From Burkholderia gladioli (GTDB lineage Bacteria; Pseudomonadota; Gammaproteobacteria; Burkholderiales; Burkholderiaceae), in contig NZ_CP009323.1 in the NCBI RefSeq assembly GCF_000959725.1, positions 1,860,001-1,924,000 on the forward strand: DNA of 64,000 nucleotides, written 5' to 3'. The position numbers and the translations under genes were made by a program. This document shows positions 18,128-33,235 of the stretch, piece by piece. Position 1 is the first letter of the stretch, and every line of letters starts with the position of its first letter. The notes below the pieces were generated by a model that made no database searches, was not told where the DNA came from, and was given only the letters and a program-made list of their open reading frames with translations.

Positions 18128-18682
18128 TTGCAAGCGCGGGACCCACACGCAAGCGTATTTTTCGTCGGACTCATGGGAGCGGGTAAAACCACCGTGGGTC
18201 GTGCGGTCGCGCGCCGTCTCGACAGGCCGTTCTTCGATTCTGACCACGAGATCGAGGCCCGCACCGGCACGCGCATCCCGGTTATCTTCGAACTCGAGGG
18301 CGAGGCGGGTTTCCGCGATCGCGAGGGAAAGATGATCGACGAGCTGACGCAGCGCGGCAATGTCGTGCTGGCCACCGGCGGCGGCGCGGTGATCCGTCCC
18401 GAGAATCGCGACGCCCTGCGATCGCGCGGCATCGTCGTCTATCTGCGCGCCAATCCTCACGATCTCTGGCTGCGTACCCGCAAGGACAAGAACCGCCCGC
18501 TGCTGCAGACGGAAGATCCCAAGGCCCGGCTCGAGGCGCTCTACGAGACGCGCGATCCGCTCTATCGCGAATGCGCGCATTTCGTGATCGAAACCGGCCG
18601 GCCGTCCGTCAACGGGCTCGTCAACATGGTGCTGATGCAGCTCGAGCTGGCCGGCATCGTCGCCAAGCCGCTACAAGCATGA
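18128..18682 (+). CDS. aroK: Shikimate kinase
   Basis: 184 residues, phosphorylating shikimate in the chorismate pathway. The P-loop [11 protein letters not shown] lies near residues 14-24, shikimate-binding [11 protein letters not shown] follows, and the lid arginines are in [10 protein letters not shown]. The start is probably the TTG at 18128 ([14 protein letters not shown]), which has GAGGAA about 6 bases upstream; a TTG at 18110 adds six residues but lacks a ribosome-binding site. It overlaps aroB by ATGA (18679-18682), so the two are translationally coupled. The pilQ-aroK-aroB order is common in proteobacteria. Confidence 0.95.
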   Translation: MQARDPHASVFFVGLMGAGKTTVGRAVARRLDRPFFDSDHEIEARTGTRIPVIFELEGEAGFRDREGKMIDELTQRGNVVLATGGGAVIRPENRDALRSRGIVVYLRANPHDLWLRTRKDKNRPLLQTEDPKARLEALYETRDPLYRECAHFVIETGRPSVNGLVNMVLMQLELAGIVAKPLQA

Positions 18683-19758
18683 TTACCGTCAATGTCGACC
18701 TGGGCGATCGCGCCTACCCGATCCATATCGGCGACGGCCTGATCGGCCGCACCGAGCTGTTTGCCCCGCATATCAAGGGCACGTCCGTCACCATCGTGAC
18801 CAATACCACCGTCGAGCCGCTCTATGGCGAGGTGCTGCGCGCCGCGCTCGCGCCGCTCGGCAAGCAGGTCAACACGGTGGTGCTGCCCGACGGCGAATCC
18901 TACAAGCACTGGGAAACGCTGAACCTGATCTTCGACGGGCTGCTCGGCTCGCGCGCCGACCGCAAGACCACCCTGATCGCGCTGGGCGGCGGCGTGGTGG
19001 GCGACATGACCGGCTTCGCGGCGGCCTGCTACATGCGCGGCGTGCCCTTCATCCAGGTGCCCACCACGCTGCTCTCGCAGGTCGATTCCTCGGTCGGTGG
19101 CAAGACCGGCATCAATCACCCGCTCGGCAAGAACATGATCGGCGCGTTCTACCAGCCGCAGGCCGTGATCGCCGACATCGGCGCGCTGCGCACGCTGCCG
19201 GAACGCGAGCTGGCGGCCGGCATCGCCGAGGTGATCAAGACCGGCGCGATTGCCGATGCCGCCTTCTTCGACTGGATCGAGGCCGATATCGAGGCGCTAA
19301 ACCGTCGCGAGCCCGCCGCGCTGACCGAGGCGGTCAAGCGCTCGTGCGAGATCAAGGCCAGCGTGGTGGCCGCCGACGAGCGCGAGGGCGGGCTGCGCGC
19401 GATCCTCAATTTCGGCCATACCTTCGGCCACGCGATCGAGGCCGGCCTGGGCTACGGCGAGTGGCTGCACGGCGAGGCGGTCGGCTGCGGGATGGTGATG
19501 GCGGCCGATCTCTCGGTGCGCCTGGGCCGGCTCGACGACGCCGCCCGTCGGCGCCTGGACCGCGTGATCGCGGCTGCCCACCTGCCGGTGCGCGCGCCCG
19601 ACCTGGGCGCCGCGCGCTATGTCGAGCTGATGCAGGTCGACAAGAAGGCCGAAGCCGGCGCGATCAAGTTCATCGTGCTCGACGGGCTCGGCACGGCGGC
19701 CATCACCGCGGCGCCCGACGAGATCGTCGAGGCCACGCTCGCGGCCGCCATCGGCTAA
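18679..19758 (+). CDS. aroB: 3-dehydroquinate synthase
   Basis: 359 residues, an NAD- and metal-dependent enzyme of the shikimate pathway. Features include the NAD-binding glycines in [37 protein letters not shown], and the metal-binding histidines in [11 protein letters not shown] plus the glutamate in GIAEVIKTG. The ATG lies inside the aroK stop overlap. Length and motif order are normal. No U-tract terminator follows; dgt starts about 120 bases downstream and may be partly co-transcribed. Confidence 0.97.
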   Translation: MITVNVDLGDRAYPIHIGDGLIGRTELFAPHIKGTSVTIVTNTTVEPLYGEVLRAALAPLGKQVNTVVLPDGESYKHWETLNLIFDGLLGSRADRKTTLIALGGGVVGDMTGFAAACYMRGVPFIQVPTTLLSQVDSSVGGKTGINHPLGKNMIGAFYQPQAVIADIGALRTLPERELAAGIAEVIKTGAIADAAFFDWIEADIEALNRREPAALTEAVKRSCEIKASVVAADEREGGLRAILNFGHTFGHAIEAGLGYGEWLHGEAVGCGMVMAADLSVRLGRLDDAARRRLDRVIAAAHLPVRAPDLGAARYVELMQVDKKAEAGAIKFIVLDGLGTAAITAAPDEIVEATLAAAIG

Positions 19759-19879
19759 CATCGGTCGCATCCCGGCACGATCCGGCCCCGGCGCCTTGCC
19801 AGGGCCGGTGTGGTTTCCACCTCGAGCCGGCCATGTACCGGGTGCCGGATCGGCCGGCGCCCCCGCAGTGGAGGAGACA

Positions 19880-21106
19880 GTGAGCGAAACACCCCGCGAG
19901 TTGCCACACCCCACCGACGCTTCCCGCCAAGGCCGCTCCGGTAGCTCGGCCGGTCCCGTCGCGGCGCCCACCGTCGCCGCGCTCGAAGCGCACCTCGCCC
20001 CCTACGCAGCCCATTCCGCGAACACGCGCGGCCGCCGCCATCCCGAGACAGCGCCCGCCGCGCGCACCGAATTCCAGCGCGACCGCGACCGCATCGTCCA
20101 TTCGACGGCCTTCCGCCGCCTCGAATACAAGACCCAGGTGTTCGTGAACCACGAGGGCGACCTGTTTCGCACGCGCCTGACGCACAGCCTCGAGGTCGCG
20201 CAGATCGCGCGCTCGGTGGCGCGCAACCTGCGCCTGAACGAGGACCTGGTGGAGGCGATCTCGCTGGCGCACGACCTCGGCCATACGCCCTTCGGCCATG
20301 CCGGGCAGGACGCGCTGAACGAGTGCATGCGCGAGCACGGCGGTTTCGAGCACAACCTGCAGAGCCTCGCAGTGGTCGACGAGCTGGAGGAGCATTACGG
20401 CGCCTTCGACGGCCTGAATCTCTGCTTCGAGACCCGCGAGGGCATACTCAAGCATTGCTCGAGGGAGAACGCGCGCCGGCTCGGCGAGCTCGGCGAGCGC
20501 TTCCTCGACGGTCGGCGGCCCTCGCTGGAGGCGCAGATCGCCAACATCGCCGACGAGATCGCCTACAACAACCACGACGTCGACGACGGCCTGCGCTCGG
20601 GCCTGATCTCGATCGAGCAACTGGCGGGCGTGGCGCTCTGGCGCCGCCACCACGATGCCGCGCTGGCCGATTTCCCCTCGCTGGAAGGCCGCCGGCTGGT
20701 GCACGAGACGGTGCGGCGCATCATCAACACGCTGATCGTCGACCTGATCGACGCGACCACGCGCAACCTGGCCGAGCACGCGCCGGCCTCGCTCGACGAC
20801 GTGCGGCGCTGCCCGCAGCTGGTCGCGCATAGCGAGGTGATCGCCGAGGAGGCGGCCGAGCTCAAGCGCTTCCTGTTCCGCAACCTGTATCGCCACTACA
20901 AGGTGATGCGCATGGCCAACAAGGCGCAGCGCGTCGTCAAGGGGCTCTACGAGGCTTTCACCGGGGATCCGCGCCTGCTGCCGCCGGCCTACCAGAGCGA
21001 CGACGCGGCCGCTCAGCCGCGGCTCGTCGCGCACTACATCGCCGGCATGACGGACCGCTTCGCGCTGAAGGAATATCAACGCCTTTTTGTCATGGACGAG
21101 AATTAG
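19880..21106 (+). CDS. dgt: Deoxyguanosinetriphosphate triphosphohydrolase-like protein
   Basis: 408 residues from the GTG at 19880, chosen for GGAGGAGA just upstream. An HD-domain metal centre is visible as [19 protein letters not shown] and [16 protein letters not shown], with downstream [16 protein letters not shown]. These hydrolases cleave dNTPs to deoxynucleoside plus triphosphate and tune dNTP pools. The protein is of the shorter, non-enterobacterial Dgt-like type. It follows aroB, and a hairpin (GCCGCGTT 21110-21117 with AACGCGGC 21133-21140) lies between its stop and ugpB. Confidence 0.92.
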   Translation: MSETPRELPHPTDASRQGRSGSSAGPVAAPTVAALEAHLAPYAAHSANTRGRRHPETAPAARTEFQRDRDRIVHSTAFRRLEYKTQVFVNHEGDLFRTRLTHSLEVAQIARSVARNLRLNEDLVEAISLAHDLGHTPFGHAGQDALNECMREHGGFEHNLQSLAVVDELEEHYGAFDGLNLCFETREGILKHCSRENARRLGELGERFLDGRRPSLEAQIANIADEIAYNNHDVDDGLRSGLISIEQLAGVALWRRHHDAALADFPSLEGRRLVHETVRRIINTLIVDLIDATTRNLAEHAPASLDDVRRCPQLVAHSEVIAEEAAELKRFLFRNLYRHYKVMRMANKAQRVVKGLYEAFTGDPRLLPPAYQSDDAAAQPRLVAHYIAGMTDRFALKEYQRLFVMDEN

Positions 21107-21197
21107 ACTGCCGCGTTTGGGCTCGACGGGACAACGCGGCGGCCAACAACAGCGGTCGGACATTCGAGCCGGCCGCACACCATTTGGAGATGGGTCA

Positions 21198-22523
21198 ATG
21201 AGAGTCAACACACTGGTTCGCTCGCTGGCTGCCGGCAGCGTGATCTGGTTCGGAATGCAGAATGCCGCCTTCGCCGCCACCGAGATCCAGTTCTGGCACG
21301 CGATGGAAGCGGCGCTCGGCGACAAGGTCAACGCGATCGCCGATCAGTTCAACGCCTCGCAGAGCGACTACAAGATCGTGCCGGTGTTCAAGGGCACCTA
21401 CGACCAGGCGCTGGCCGCCGGCATCTCGGCCTATCGCAGCGGCAACGCGCCGGCCATCCTCCAGGTGTATGAAGTCGGCACCGCCACCATGATCCAGGCC
21501 AAGAAAGCCGTGATCCCGGTCTCCGAGGTGTTCAAGCAGGCCGGCGTGCCGCTCGACGAGAAATCCTTCGTGCCGACCGTGGCCAGCTACTACAGCGACG
21601 CGAAGACGGGCCACCTGGTGTCGATGCCGTTCAACAGCTCGACGCCGGTGCTGTACTACAACAAGGATATGTTCAAGAAGGCCGGGCTCGATCCGAACCA
21701 GCCGCCCAAGACCTGGGCCGAGCTGAAGACCGATGCCGAGAAGCTGCGCAAGGCCGGCTCGACCTGCGGCTACACCACCGGCTGGCAGGGCTGGATCCAG
21801 CTCGAGAACTACAGCGCCTGGCACGGCCTGCCGTTCGCCACGCGCAACAACGGCTTCGATGGCACCGACGCGGTGCTCGAATTCAACAAGCCGCGACAGG
21901 TCGCCCATATCCAGTTCCTGCAGGACATGGCCAAGGAAGGCAGCTTCACCTATGCCGGCCGCAAGGACGAGGCCACCGGCAAGTTCTACAGCGGCGACTG
22001 CGCGATCATGACCACCTCGTCGGGCGCGCTGGCCACCATCCGCAAGTACGCGAAGTTCGATTTCGGCACCGGCATGATGCCCTACGACGCGGACGTGAAG
22101 GGCGCGCCGCAGAACGCCATCATCGGCGGCGCGAGCCTGTGGGTGCTGGGCGGCAAGGACGCCAACACCTACAAGGGCGTGGCGAAGTTCCTGGCCTACC
22201 TGAGCTCGGCCCCGGTGGCCGCCAAGTGGCACCAGGACACGGGCTACCTGCCGGTCACCACGGCCGCCTACGACCTGACGCGCGAGCAGGGCTTCTACGC
22301 GAAGAACCCGGGCGCCGACACGGCCACCAAGCAGATGCTGAACAAGCCGCCGCTGCCGTTCACCAAGGGCCTGCGCCTGGGGAACATGCCGCAGATCCGC
22401 ACCGTGGTCGACGAGGAGCTCGAGCAGGTCTGGGCGCAGAAGAAGACGCCGCAGGCCGCGCTGGACTCGGCTGTCTCGCGCGGCAACGAACTGCTGCGCC
22501 GCTTCGAGAAGCAGGGCTCCTGA
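21198..22523 (+). CDS. ugpB: sn-Glycerol-3-phosphate ABC transporter substrate-binding protein UgpB
   Basis: 441 residues with a Sec signal peptide (cleavage after AAFA, about residue 29) and a type-1 periplasmic binding fold starting [19 protein letters not shown]. Family-typical segments are [33 protein letters not shown] and [24 protein letters not shown] ligand contacts. UgpB captures glycerol-3-phosphate and its diesters in the periplasm. The complete ugpAEC-ugpQ set follows. No Pho box is recognisable in the 91 bases upstream. A 12-bp hairpin follows the stop codon. Confidence 0.94.
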   Translation: MRVNTLVRSLAAGSVIWFGMQNAAFAATEIQFWHAMEAALGDKVNAIADQFNASQSDYKIVPVFKGTYDQALAAGISAYRSGNAPAILQVYEVGTATMIQAKKAVIPVSEVFKQAGVPLDEKSFVPTVASYYSDAKTGHLVSMPFNSSTPVLYYNKDMFKKAGLDPNQPPKTWAELKTDAEKLRKAGSTCGYTTGWQGWIQLENYSAWHGLPFATRNNGFDGTDAVLEFNKPRQVAHIQFLQDMAKEGSFTYAGRKDEATGKFYSGDCAIMTTSSGALATIRKYAKFDFGTGMMPYDADVKGAPQNAIIGGASLWVLGGKDANTYKGVAKFLAYLSSAPVAAKWHQDTGYLPVTTAAYDLTREQGFYAKNPGADTATKQMLNKPPLPFTKGLRLGNMPQIRTVVDEELEQVWAQKKTPQAALDSAVSRGNELLRRFEKQGS

Positions 22524-22531
22524 GCCCGGCC

Positions 22532-22557
22532 CGCCGCCGCGCCCCGGCGCGGCGGCG
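22532..22557 (+). repeat. Perfect 12-bp inverted repeat (hairpin) in the ugpB-ugpA gap
   Basis: CGCCGCCGCGCC (22532-22543), two bases, GGCGCGGCGGCG (22546-22557), then TTTCGTTT. It starts 9 bases after the ugpB stop and lies 28 bases before ugpA. Without a proper U-tract it is more likely a partial terminator or mRNA 3'-end stabiliser, as known after binding-protein genes such as malE. Confidence 0.8.
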
Positions 22558-22585
22558 TTTCGTTTCCTTCGACGGAATTCCTCCG

Positions 22586-23470
22586 ATGTCATCCCGCTCC
22601 CGTTTCGGCACGAGCGTGCTGCCCTACCTGCTGGTCGCGCCGCAGCTCGCGATCACGGCGATCTTCTTCCTGTGGCCGGCCGGCGTCGCGCTCTGGCAGT
22701 CGACCCAGACCCAGGACGCGTTCGGCACCACCAGCGAATTCGTCGGCCTGGCGAACTTCGCGCACCTGTTCGGCGATCCGCTCTACCTCGATTCGTTCCG
22801 CACCACCCTGGTGTTCAGCGCGCTGGTCACCATCGGCGGGCTGGCGGTGTCGTTGCTGCTGGCGGCCTGCGCCGATCGCGTGGTGCGCGGCGCGCGCAGC
22901 TATCGCACCCTGCTGATCTGGCCTTACGCGGTCGCGCCAACGATTGCGGCCGTGCTGTGGGCCTTCCTGTTCAATCCGAGCATCGGCGTGATCACCTATG
23001 CGCTGGCCCGGCTCGGCATCGTCTGGAATCACGCGCTCGACGCGAACCAGGCAATGGCGCTGGTGGTGGTGGCCTCGATCTGGAAGCAGGTCAGCTACAA
23101 CTTCCTGTTCTTCTACGCCGGCCTGCAGGCGATCCCGCGCTCGTTGATCGAGGCGGCCGCGATCGACGGCGCCGGCCCGGTGCGACGCTTCTTCAACATC
23201 GCGCTGCCGCTGCTCTCGCCGACCAGCTTCTTCCTGCTGGTGGTGAACCTGGTCTATGCCTTCTTCGACACCTTCCCGGTGATCGACGCGGCCACCGCCG
23301 GCGGCCCCGGCCAGAGCACCAAGACGCTGATCTACAAGATCTTCACCGAAGGCTTCCAGGGGCTCGACATCGGCAGCTCGGGCGCGCAATCGGTGGTGCT
23401 GATGGCGATCGTGGTGGCGCTCACCGTGGTGCAGTTCCGTTTCGTCGAACGCAGGGTGCAATACTCATGA
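22586..23470 (+). CDS. ugpA: sn-Glycerol-3-phosphate ABC transporter permease UgpA
   Basis: 294 residues with six membrane helices, starting [31 protein letters not shown]. The EAA loop that contacts the ATPase reads [22 protein letters not shown]. UgpA and UgpE form the inner-membrane channel for glycerol-3-phosphate. The start has no strong purine ribosome-binding site (GACGG about 12 bases upstream). It overlaps ugpE by ATGA at 23467-23470. Confidence 0.95.
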   Translation: MSSRSRFGTSVLPYLLVAPQLAITAIFFLWPAGVALWQSTQTQDAFGTTSEFVGLANFAHLFGDPLYLDSFRTTLVFSALVTIGGLAVSLLLAACADRVVRGARSYRTLLIWPYAVAPTIAAVLWAFLFNPSIGVITYALARLGIVWNHALDANQAMALVVVASIWKQVSYNFLFFYAGLQAIPRSLIEAAAIDGAGPVRRFFNIALPLLSPTSFFLLVVNLVYAFFDTFPVIDAATAGGPGQSTKTLIYKIFTEGFQGLDIGSSGAQSVVLMAIVVALTVVQFRFVERRVQYS

Positions 23471-24312
23471 TCGAGAATCGCAGGGGTTTCGACCTGTTCT
23501 GCCACGCGGTGCTGATCGTGGGCGCCGTGCTGGTGCTGTTCCCCGTCTACGTGGGCTTCTGCGCCGCCACCATGAGCGCGCAGGAGGTGTTCCGGGTGCC
23601 CATGTCGCTGATCCCGAGCACCCACCTGTTCGAGAACATCGCCACCATCTGGAGTCGCGGCAGCGGCGCGACCACCACGCCGTTCGGCATCCTGCTGATG
23701 AACAGCCTGGTGATGGCGCTGGTGATCTCGATCGGCAAGATCGCGGTGTCGATCCTGTCCGCCTACGCGATCGTCTATTTCCGCTTCCCGTTTCGCGACA
23801 CCGCGTTCTGGCTGATCTTCGTCACGCTGATGCTGCCGGTCGAGGTGCGTATCTTCCCGACCGTGCAGGTGGTCTCGACGCTGCACCTGACCAACAGCTA
23901 CGCGGGCCTGACGCTGCCGCTGATCGCCTCGGCCACCGCCACCTTCCTGTTCCGGCAGTTCTTCATGACCCTGCCCGATGAGCTGATGGAGGCCGCGCGC
24001 ATCGACGGCGCCGGGCCGCTGCGTTTCTTCTGGGACGTGGTGCTGCCGCTGTCGCGCACCAGCATCGCCGCGCTGTTCGTGATCACCTTCATCTACGGCT
24101 GGAGCCAGTACCTGTGGCCGATCCTGGTCGCCACCGACGGCGCGATGTCGAACGCGGTGGTGGGTATCAAGTCGATGATCGCCAGCGGCGACGCGGCCAC
24201 CGAATGGCACCTGGTGATGGCCGCCACCATGCTGACCATGCTGCCGCCGCTGGTGGTGGTGCTGGCCATGCAGCGCTGGTTCGTGCGCGGCCTGGTGGAC
24301 ACCGAAAAATAA
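23467..24312 (+). CDS. ugpE: sn-Glycerol-3-phosphate ABC transporter permease UgpE
   Basis: 281 residues, six membrane helices, EAA motif [21 protein letters not shown]. It is the second permease subunit of the Ugp importer and belongs to the MalG-like family. Translation is coupled to ugpA by ATGA; ugpC begins 25 bases downstream after GGAGAG. Length and topology are normal. Confidence 0.95.
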   Translation: MIENRRGFDLFCHAVLIVGAVLVLFPVYVGFCAATMSAQEVFRVPMSLIPSTHLFENIATIWSRGSGATTTPFGILLMNSLVMALVISIGKIAVSILSAYAIVYFRFPFRDTAFWLIFVTLMLPVEVRIFPTVQVVSTLHLTNSYAGLTLPLIASATATFLFRQFFMTLPDELMEAARIDGAGPLRFFWDVVLPLSRTSIAALFVITFIYGWSQYLWPILVATDGAMSNAVVGIKSMIASGDAATEWHLVMAATMLTMLPPLVVVLAMQRWFVRGLVDTEK

Positions 24313-24337
24313 CCGCTTATCCGGAGAGTTTCGAAGC

Positions 24338-25423
<1,086 letters not shown>

Positions 25424-25440
25424 CAGGCGAGGACTAGACC

Positions 25441-26199
25441 ATGACGGATCCGAAATCCTGGCCCTACGAAGGTATCGCGCGCATCGTCGCGCATCGCGGC
25501 GGCGGCAAGCTCGCGCCCGAGAACACCCTGGCGGCGCTCGAGGAGGGCGCGCGGCGCGGCCATCGCATGGTGGAATTCGATGCCAAGCTGTCCGCCGACG
25601 CGGTGAGCTTCCTGCTGCACGACGACGGCGTCGAGCGGACCTCGAACGGCCGGGGCCCGGCCGCCGCGATGCGCTACCAGGAACTGGCCGCGCTCGACGC
25701 GGGCGCCTGGTTCGACGCGCGCTTCGCCGGCGAGCGGATGCCGACGCTGGAGGCGGCCGCCGCGCGCTGCCTCGCGCTCGGCCTGGCGGCCAACGTCGAG
25801 ATCAAGCCCTGCCCGGGCCGCGAGGTCGAGACGGGCGAGCGGGTGGCGCTCGACACGGCGCGCTACTGGCGCGGCGCGGCGGTGCCGCCGCTGCTGTCCT
25901 CGTTCTCGGTGGATGCGCTCGATGCGGCGCGTCGCGCGGTGCCGGACTTGCCGCGCGGCCTGCTGGTCGAGACCCTGCCGGACGACTGGCGCGCGCTCAC
26001 GGCCGAACTCGGCTGCGTCGCGCTGCATGCCAACCATCGCGAATTCGATGCGGCCCGCGTGGCGGAGATCCGCGCCGCGGGCCTGCGCATGCTGGCCTAC
26101 ACGGTCAACGAGCCGGCGCGTGCCCGCGAGTTGATGGACTGGGGCGTCGACCTGATCTGCACCGATCGCATCGACCTGATCGGTCCCGATTTCGCCTGA
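25441..26199 (+). CDS. ugpQ: Glycerophosphoryl diester phosphodiesterase
   Basis: 252 residues, a GDPD-family TIM barrel with the catalytic HRGGGKLAPENTLAA (residues about 18-32), EFDAKLSADAVSFLLHDDGVERTSNGRG and EIKPCPGRE metal-binding segments. The enzyme releases glycerol-3-phosphate from glycerophosphodiesters, in line with the Ugp importer encoded upstream. There is no signal peptide, so it acts in the cytoplasm like E. coli UgpQ. A small GC hairpin (26216-26234) follows the stop. Confidence 0.94.
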   Translation: MTDPKSWPYEGIARIVAHRGGGKLAPENTLAALEEGARRGHRMVEFDAKLSADAVSFLLHDDGVERTSNGRGPAAAMRYQELAALDAGAWFDARFAGERMPTLEAAAARCLALGLAANVEIKPCPGREVETGERVALDTARYWRGAAVPPLLSSFSVDALDAARRAVPDLPRGLLVETLPDDWRALTAELGCVALHANHREFDAARVAEIRAAGLRMLAYTVNEPARARELMDWGVDLICTDRIDLIGPDFA

Positions 26200-26506
26200 T
26201 CGATTTCAACCAAGGCAAGCGGCACGGCCGCTTGTCGATCCCGCCTATCCATCACCGCTTAACGATAGCGGGCCAGATCGCCGGCGAATGATCCGCCGGG
26301 CCGAGCATTGCCTCGAAATCGGAACGATTTTTTGGCCCGAGCCGCCAGCCGGAAAAAATGAAAATATCGCCGATTGGCTATTTGGGGTAGGAATCTACTC
26401 CGAAGAGCGGGCTGCAAGGCATACTCGCAACCCGCTTTCGTAACGTCAGGAAAAAATCGCTACAAATTGCAGCGAAATTAACCATTCCCCAAATATTCGA
26501 CTACGC
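26200..26506. other. 307-bp gap between ugpQ and ompW: weak terminator signals, AT-rich stretch
   Basis: No gene seen. CAAGCGG/CCGCTTG (26216-26234) and AAATCG/CGATTT with six T (26316-26333) could end ugpQ transcripts. AGCGGG and CCCGCT (about 26408-26438) form another hairpin without a U-tract, possibly used by ompW on the minus strand. Bases 26355-26395 and 26450-26500 are much richer in A+T than the surroundings. Confidence 0.5.
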
Positions 26507-27238
26507 TTAGAAGCGGTACCCGATGTTGACGTAGCTGACGATCGGGTCGAGCTTGATGTGAGCTTGAGACGTGCGCGTCAGCGTGCCGACCTGGGTAGCG
26601 GCCTGCGTGGTCAGGGTGGCGGTCAGGCTGACCGGGATGTACGAGATCGACAGGCCCGCGAACCAGTGCTTGTTGAAGTTGTAGTTGAAGCCGGCGTTGA
26701 ACACGGGCGCCCACTGGTTGCTGGTGGTGACGTTGGTCGGGCCACCCAGCACGCCGCGTTCGAAGGCGTTGTTGGTCAGCTTGGCACCGGTGAAGTAGAT
26801 GTACGATGCGCCCACGCCCACGTAGGGACGGAACTTGGCCTCGGCGCTGTTGAAGTAGTACTTGAGCAGGACCGCCGGGCTCCACTGGTAGGCGCGGCCG
26901 AGCGTGCCGAACTGTTCGAACGAACCCTTGCCGTCCAGATTGAACTTTGGCGGGATCCCGTAGACGAACTCGGCAGCGATGTGGTCGGTCACGAAATACC
27001 CGGCGGTGAAGCCGAGCGTGTCGGAGTCGCTGATGCCGGCGCCGGTGTTGGGCACCGACTGGTTGACGGGCGTGCCGCCGACGGACATCACCTTGAGCGG
27101 ATCGCTCGAGTCCTGCGGGGCGAGGTGGAACCAGCCCGTGGTGACGTAGAAGCTACCTGCCGATTGCGCTTGCGCGGCGGTGCCGGCAGTCATGAATGCG
27201 AGCGCAACGGCCCCCGTAATGGCCAATTTTTGTTTCAT
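26507..27238 (-). CDS. ompW: Outer membrane protein OmpW family
   Basis: 243 residues from the ATG at 27238-27236, which has GAGGAGGAGA just upstream. A signal peptide (MKQKLAITGAVALAFMTAGTAAQA) precedes an eight-stranded barrel with family-typical FTAGYFVTDHIAAEFVYGIPPKF, LLKYYFNSAEAKFRPYVGVGASYIYF and a terminal aromatic residue (YVNIGYRF) for BAM recognition. OmpW proteins form narrow hydrophobic channels and often respond to oxygen or stress. The ribosome-binding site is an exact 8-base complement of the loop of the candidate small RNA near 1.7 kb. Confidence 0.93.
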   Translation of the reverse strand: MKQKLAITGAVALAFMTAGTAAQAQSAGSFYVTTGWFHLAPQDSSDPLKVMSVGGTPVNQSVPNTGAGISDSDTLGFTAGYFVTDHIAAEFVYGIPPKFNLDGKGSFEQFGTLGRAYQWSPAVLLKYYFNSAEAKFRPYVGVGASYIYFTGAKLTNNAFERGVLGGPTNVTTSNQWAPVFNAGFNYNFNKHWFAGLSISYIPVSLTATLTTQAATQVGTLTRTSQAHIKLDPIVSYVNIGYRF

Positions 27239-27432
27239 CGGTGTGTCTCCTCCTCGATTTAAGGCGTGCTCATTATGACCACGGCGTTTCAAACGGAACA
27301 GGCTTGTAAGCTAGAGCAATCTCCCTAGGTTTCGTACGAACGTGCGATTCCTCCCTGCCGCGCGGGGCTCTGCGCGGATGCAGTCATTCGGGCCTTCGGG
27401 TTTTTCCTAACGCGATCAAACGGACATTCAGC

Positions 27433-28158
27433 ATGGCACGGCTAGCACGACTCTATGTTCCCGATCAGCCGCAGCACGTCATCCTGCGCGGCCTCGATCA
27501 GCAACCGGCGTTCGTCGACGATCAGGATTACGAGCTGTTCATCGATTGCCTGAAGGCGGCGGCGCGCGATCATCAACTGGCGGTGCATGCTTACGTGCTG
27601 CTGCCGCGGCAGGTGCAGCTGCTCGTCACCCCGAGCGACGAGGCGAGCCTGCCAAAGGCGATGCAGGCGGTAGGCCGGCGTTACGTTGCGCACTTCAACC
27701 GACGCTACTCGCGGCGCGGCACGTTGTGGGAAGGCCGCTACCGTGCCACCGTGATCGAGGGCGAGCGCTATTTCCTGCTCGCCAGCCGCGTGGTGGAGCT
27801 GAGTCCGGTGCGCGCGCAGCTGGTGCAGGCGGCCGAGGCCTATCGCTGGTCGAGCTACCGCCACCACATCGGCCTGACCGTCGACAGCCTGATCACCGAC
27901 CACCCGCTCTACTGGGCGCTCGGCAATACGCCGTTCGAACGGCAGCGCGCCTACAAGGAGCTCTGCGAGCAGCCGCTCGACGAGCGCCAGACCGAGCAGC
28001 TCCAGCAGGCCACCCTGAAGGGCTGGGTGCTGGGCGGCGAGACCTATCGCGAGTGGGCCGCGCGCACCGCCAATCGGCGCGTTTCGCCCCTGCCGCGCGG
28101 TCGGCCGCGTAAGGTACGTGAAAACAACGGTCCACACAACCCGCCCGCGCACCAGTAA
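27433..28158 (+). CDS. RAYT/IS200-like transposase-family protein lacking catalytic residues
   Basis: 241 residues with the overall pattern of REP-associated tyrosine transposases (Y1_Tnp): QHVILRGLDQQPAF, ALGRRYV-type AVGRRYVAHFNRRYSRRGTLWEGRYRA, and a VELSPVRA segment. The HUH motif normally read HVH is Q60-V61-Q62 (codons 27610-27618), and the catalytic tyrosine of RYIELNPVR is V120 (codon 27790). The frame is intact with host-like base composition. It may therefore be a domesticated DNA/RNA-binding protein rather than an active transposase. No flanking insertion-sequence ends were found. A terminator follows. Confidence 0.85.
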   Translation: MARLARLYVPDQPQHVILRGLDQQPAFVDDQDYELFIDCLKAAARDHQLAVHAYVLLPRQVQLLVTPSDEASLPKAMQAVGRRYVAHFNRRYSRRGTLWEGRYRATVIEGERYFLLASRVVELSPVRAQLVQAAEAYRWSSYRHHIGLTVDSLITDHPLYWALGNTPFERQRAYKELCEQPLDERQTEQLQQATLKGWVLGGETYREWAARTANRRVSPLPRGRPRKVRENNGPHNPPAHQ

Positions 28159-28179
28159 GCCGGGCCGGCGGATCGAAAG

Positions 28180-28206
28180 GCGGCATCTTCGGATGCCGCT
28201 TTTTTT
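28180..28206 (+). terminator. Intrinsic terminator after the RAYT-like gene
   Basis: GCGGCATC, a TTCG tetraloop, GATGCCGC, then seven T. It ends the RAYT-like gene and isolates it from gltB. Confidence 0.9.
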
Positions 28207-28269
28207 GCACCAAATTAATACGTCCCCAATAAAAAGGCACCAAATCGAAACATCCATTTAATTGGTGTC
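28207..28269 (+). promoter_or_regulatory. Three ACCAA(A)T sites upstream of gltB (candidate operator)
   Basis: GCACCAAAT occurs at 28207-28215 and again exactly 30 bp later at 28237-28245, and an inverted copy, ATTGGTGTC, is at 28261-28269. They lie about 55-115 bp before the predicted gltB start site, the range used by LysR-type activators such as GltC. The regulator is unknown, and the block is AT-rich compared with its surroundings. Confidence 0.4.
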
Positions 28270-28286
28270 AGAGCAAGCGGTTTTAT

Positions 28287-28316
28287 TTGCTATTCCGTTG
28301 ATTCGTCGCGTATATT
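28287..28316 (+). promoter_or_regulatory. Predicted sigma-70 promoter of gltBD
   Basis: TTGCTA (28287-28292), 18-bp spacer, TATATT (28311-28316). It predicts transcription from about 28323 and a leader of about 115 nt before the gltB ATG. Confidence 0.55.
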
Positions 28317-28438
28317 CCGAATTCCGGCAGGCCGGGCGCAACTGTGTCCGGCTTTGGCCCGCCACGCCGCCGCCGAAGCGGCGGGCCCAAAAGCAGATGT
28401 TTCAACGGCCGCGAGGCCCTTACTCAGACGGTGTCCCC

Positions 28439-33139
<4,701 letters not shown>

Positions 33140-33169
33140 AGCCGACGATCGAAACGAACTAGCGAACGT

Positions 33170-33192
33170 GCCCGCCGCTCGATGCGGCGGGC
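33170..33192 (+). repeat. Perfect 9-bp inverted repeat in the gltB-gltD gap
   Basis: GCCCGCCGC (33170-33178), loop TCGAT, GCGGCGGGC (33184-33192). There is no U-tract. It could attenuate or process the message between the subunit genes. Confidence 0.75.
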
Positions 33193-33235
33193 GCGGGTCC
33201 CCACCCGAACCACCCCCGATTCAGACGAGAACCTT

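Noticed and set aside
27239..28260. Insertion sequence or REP cluster around the RAYT-like gene
   Set aside because: No terminal inverted repeats, target duplications or repeated palindromes flank it; the downstream hairpin is an ordinary terminator.
28207..28300. Sigma-54 promoter before gltB
   Set aside because: GGCAC is present, but no TTGCW at the required spacing; a sigma-70 type -35/-10 pair is a better fit.
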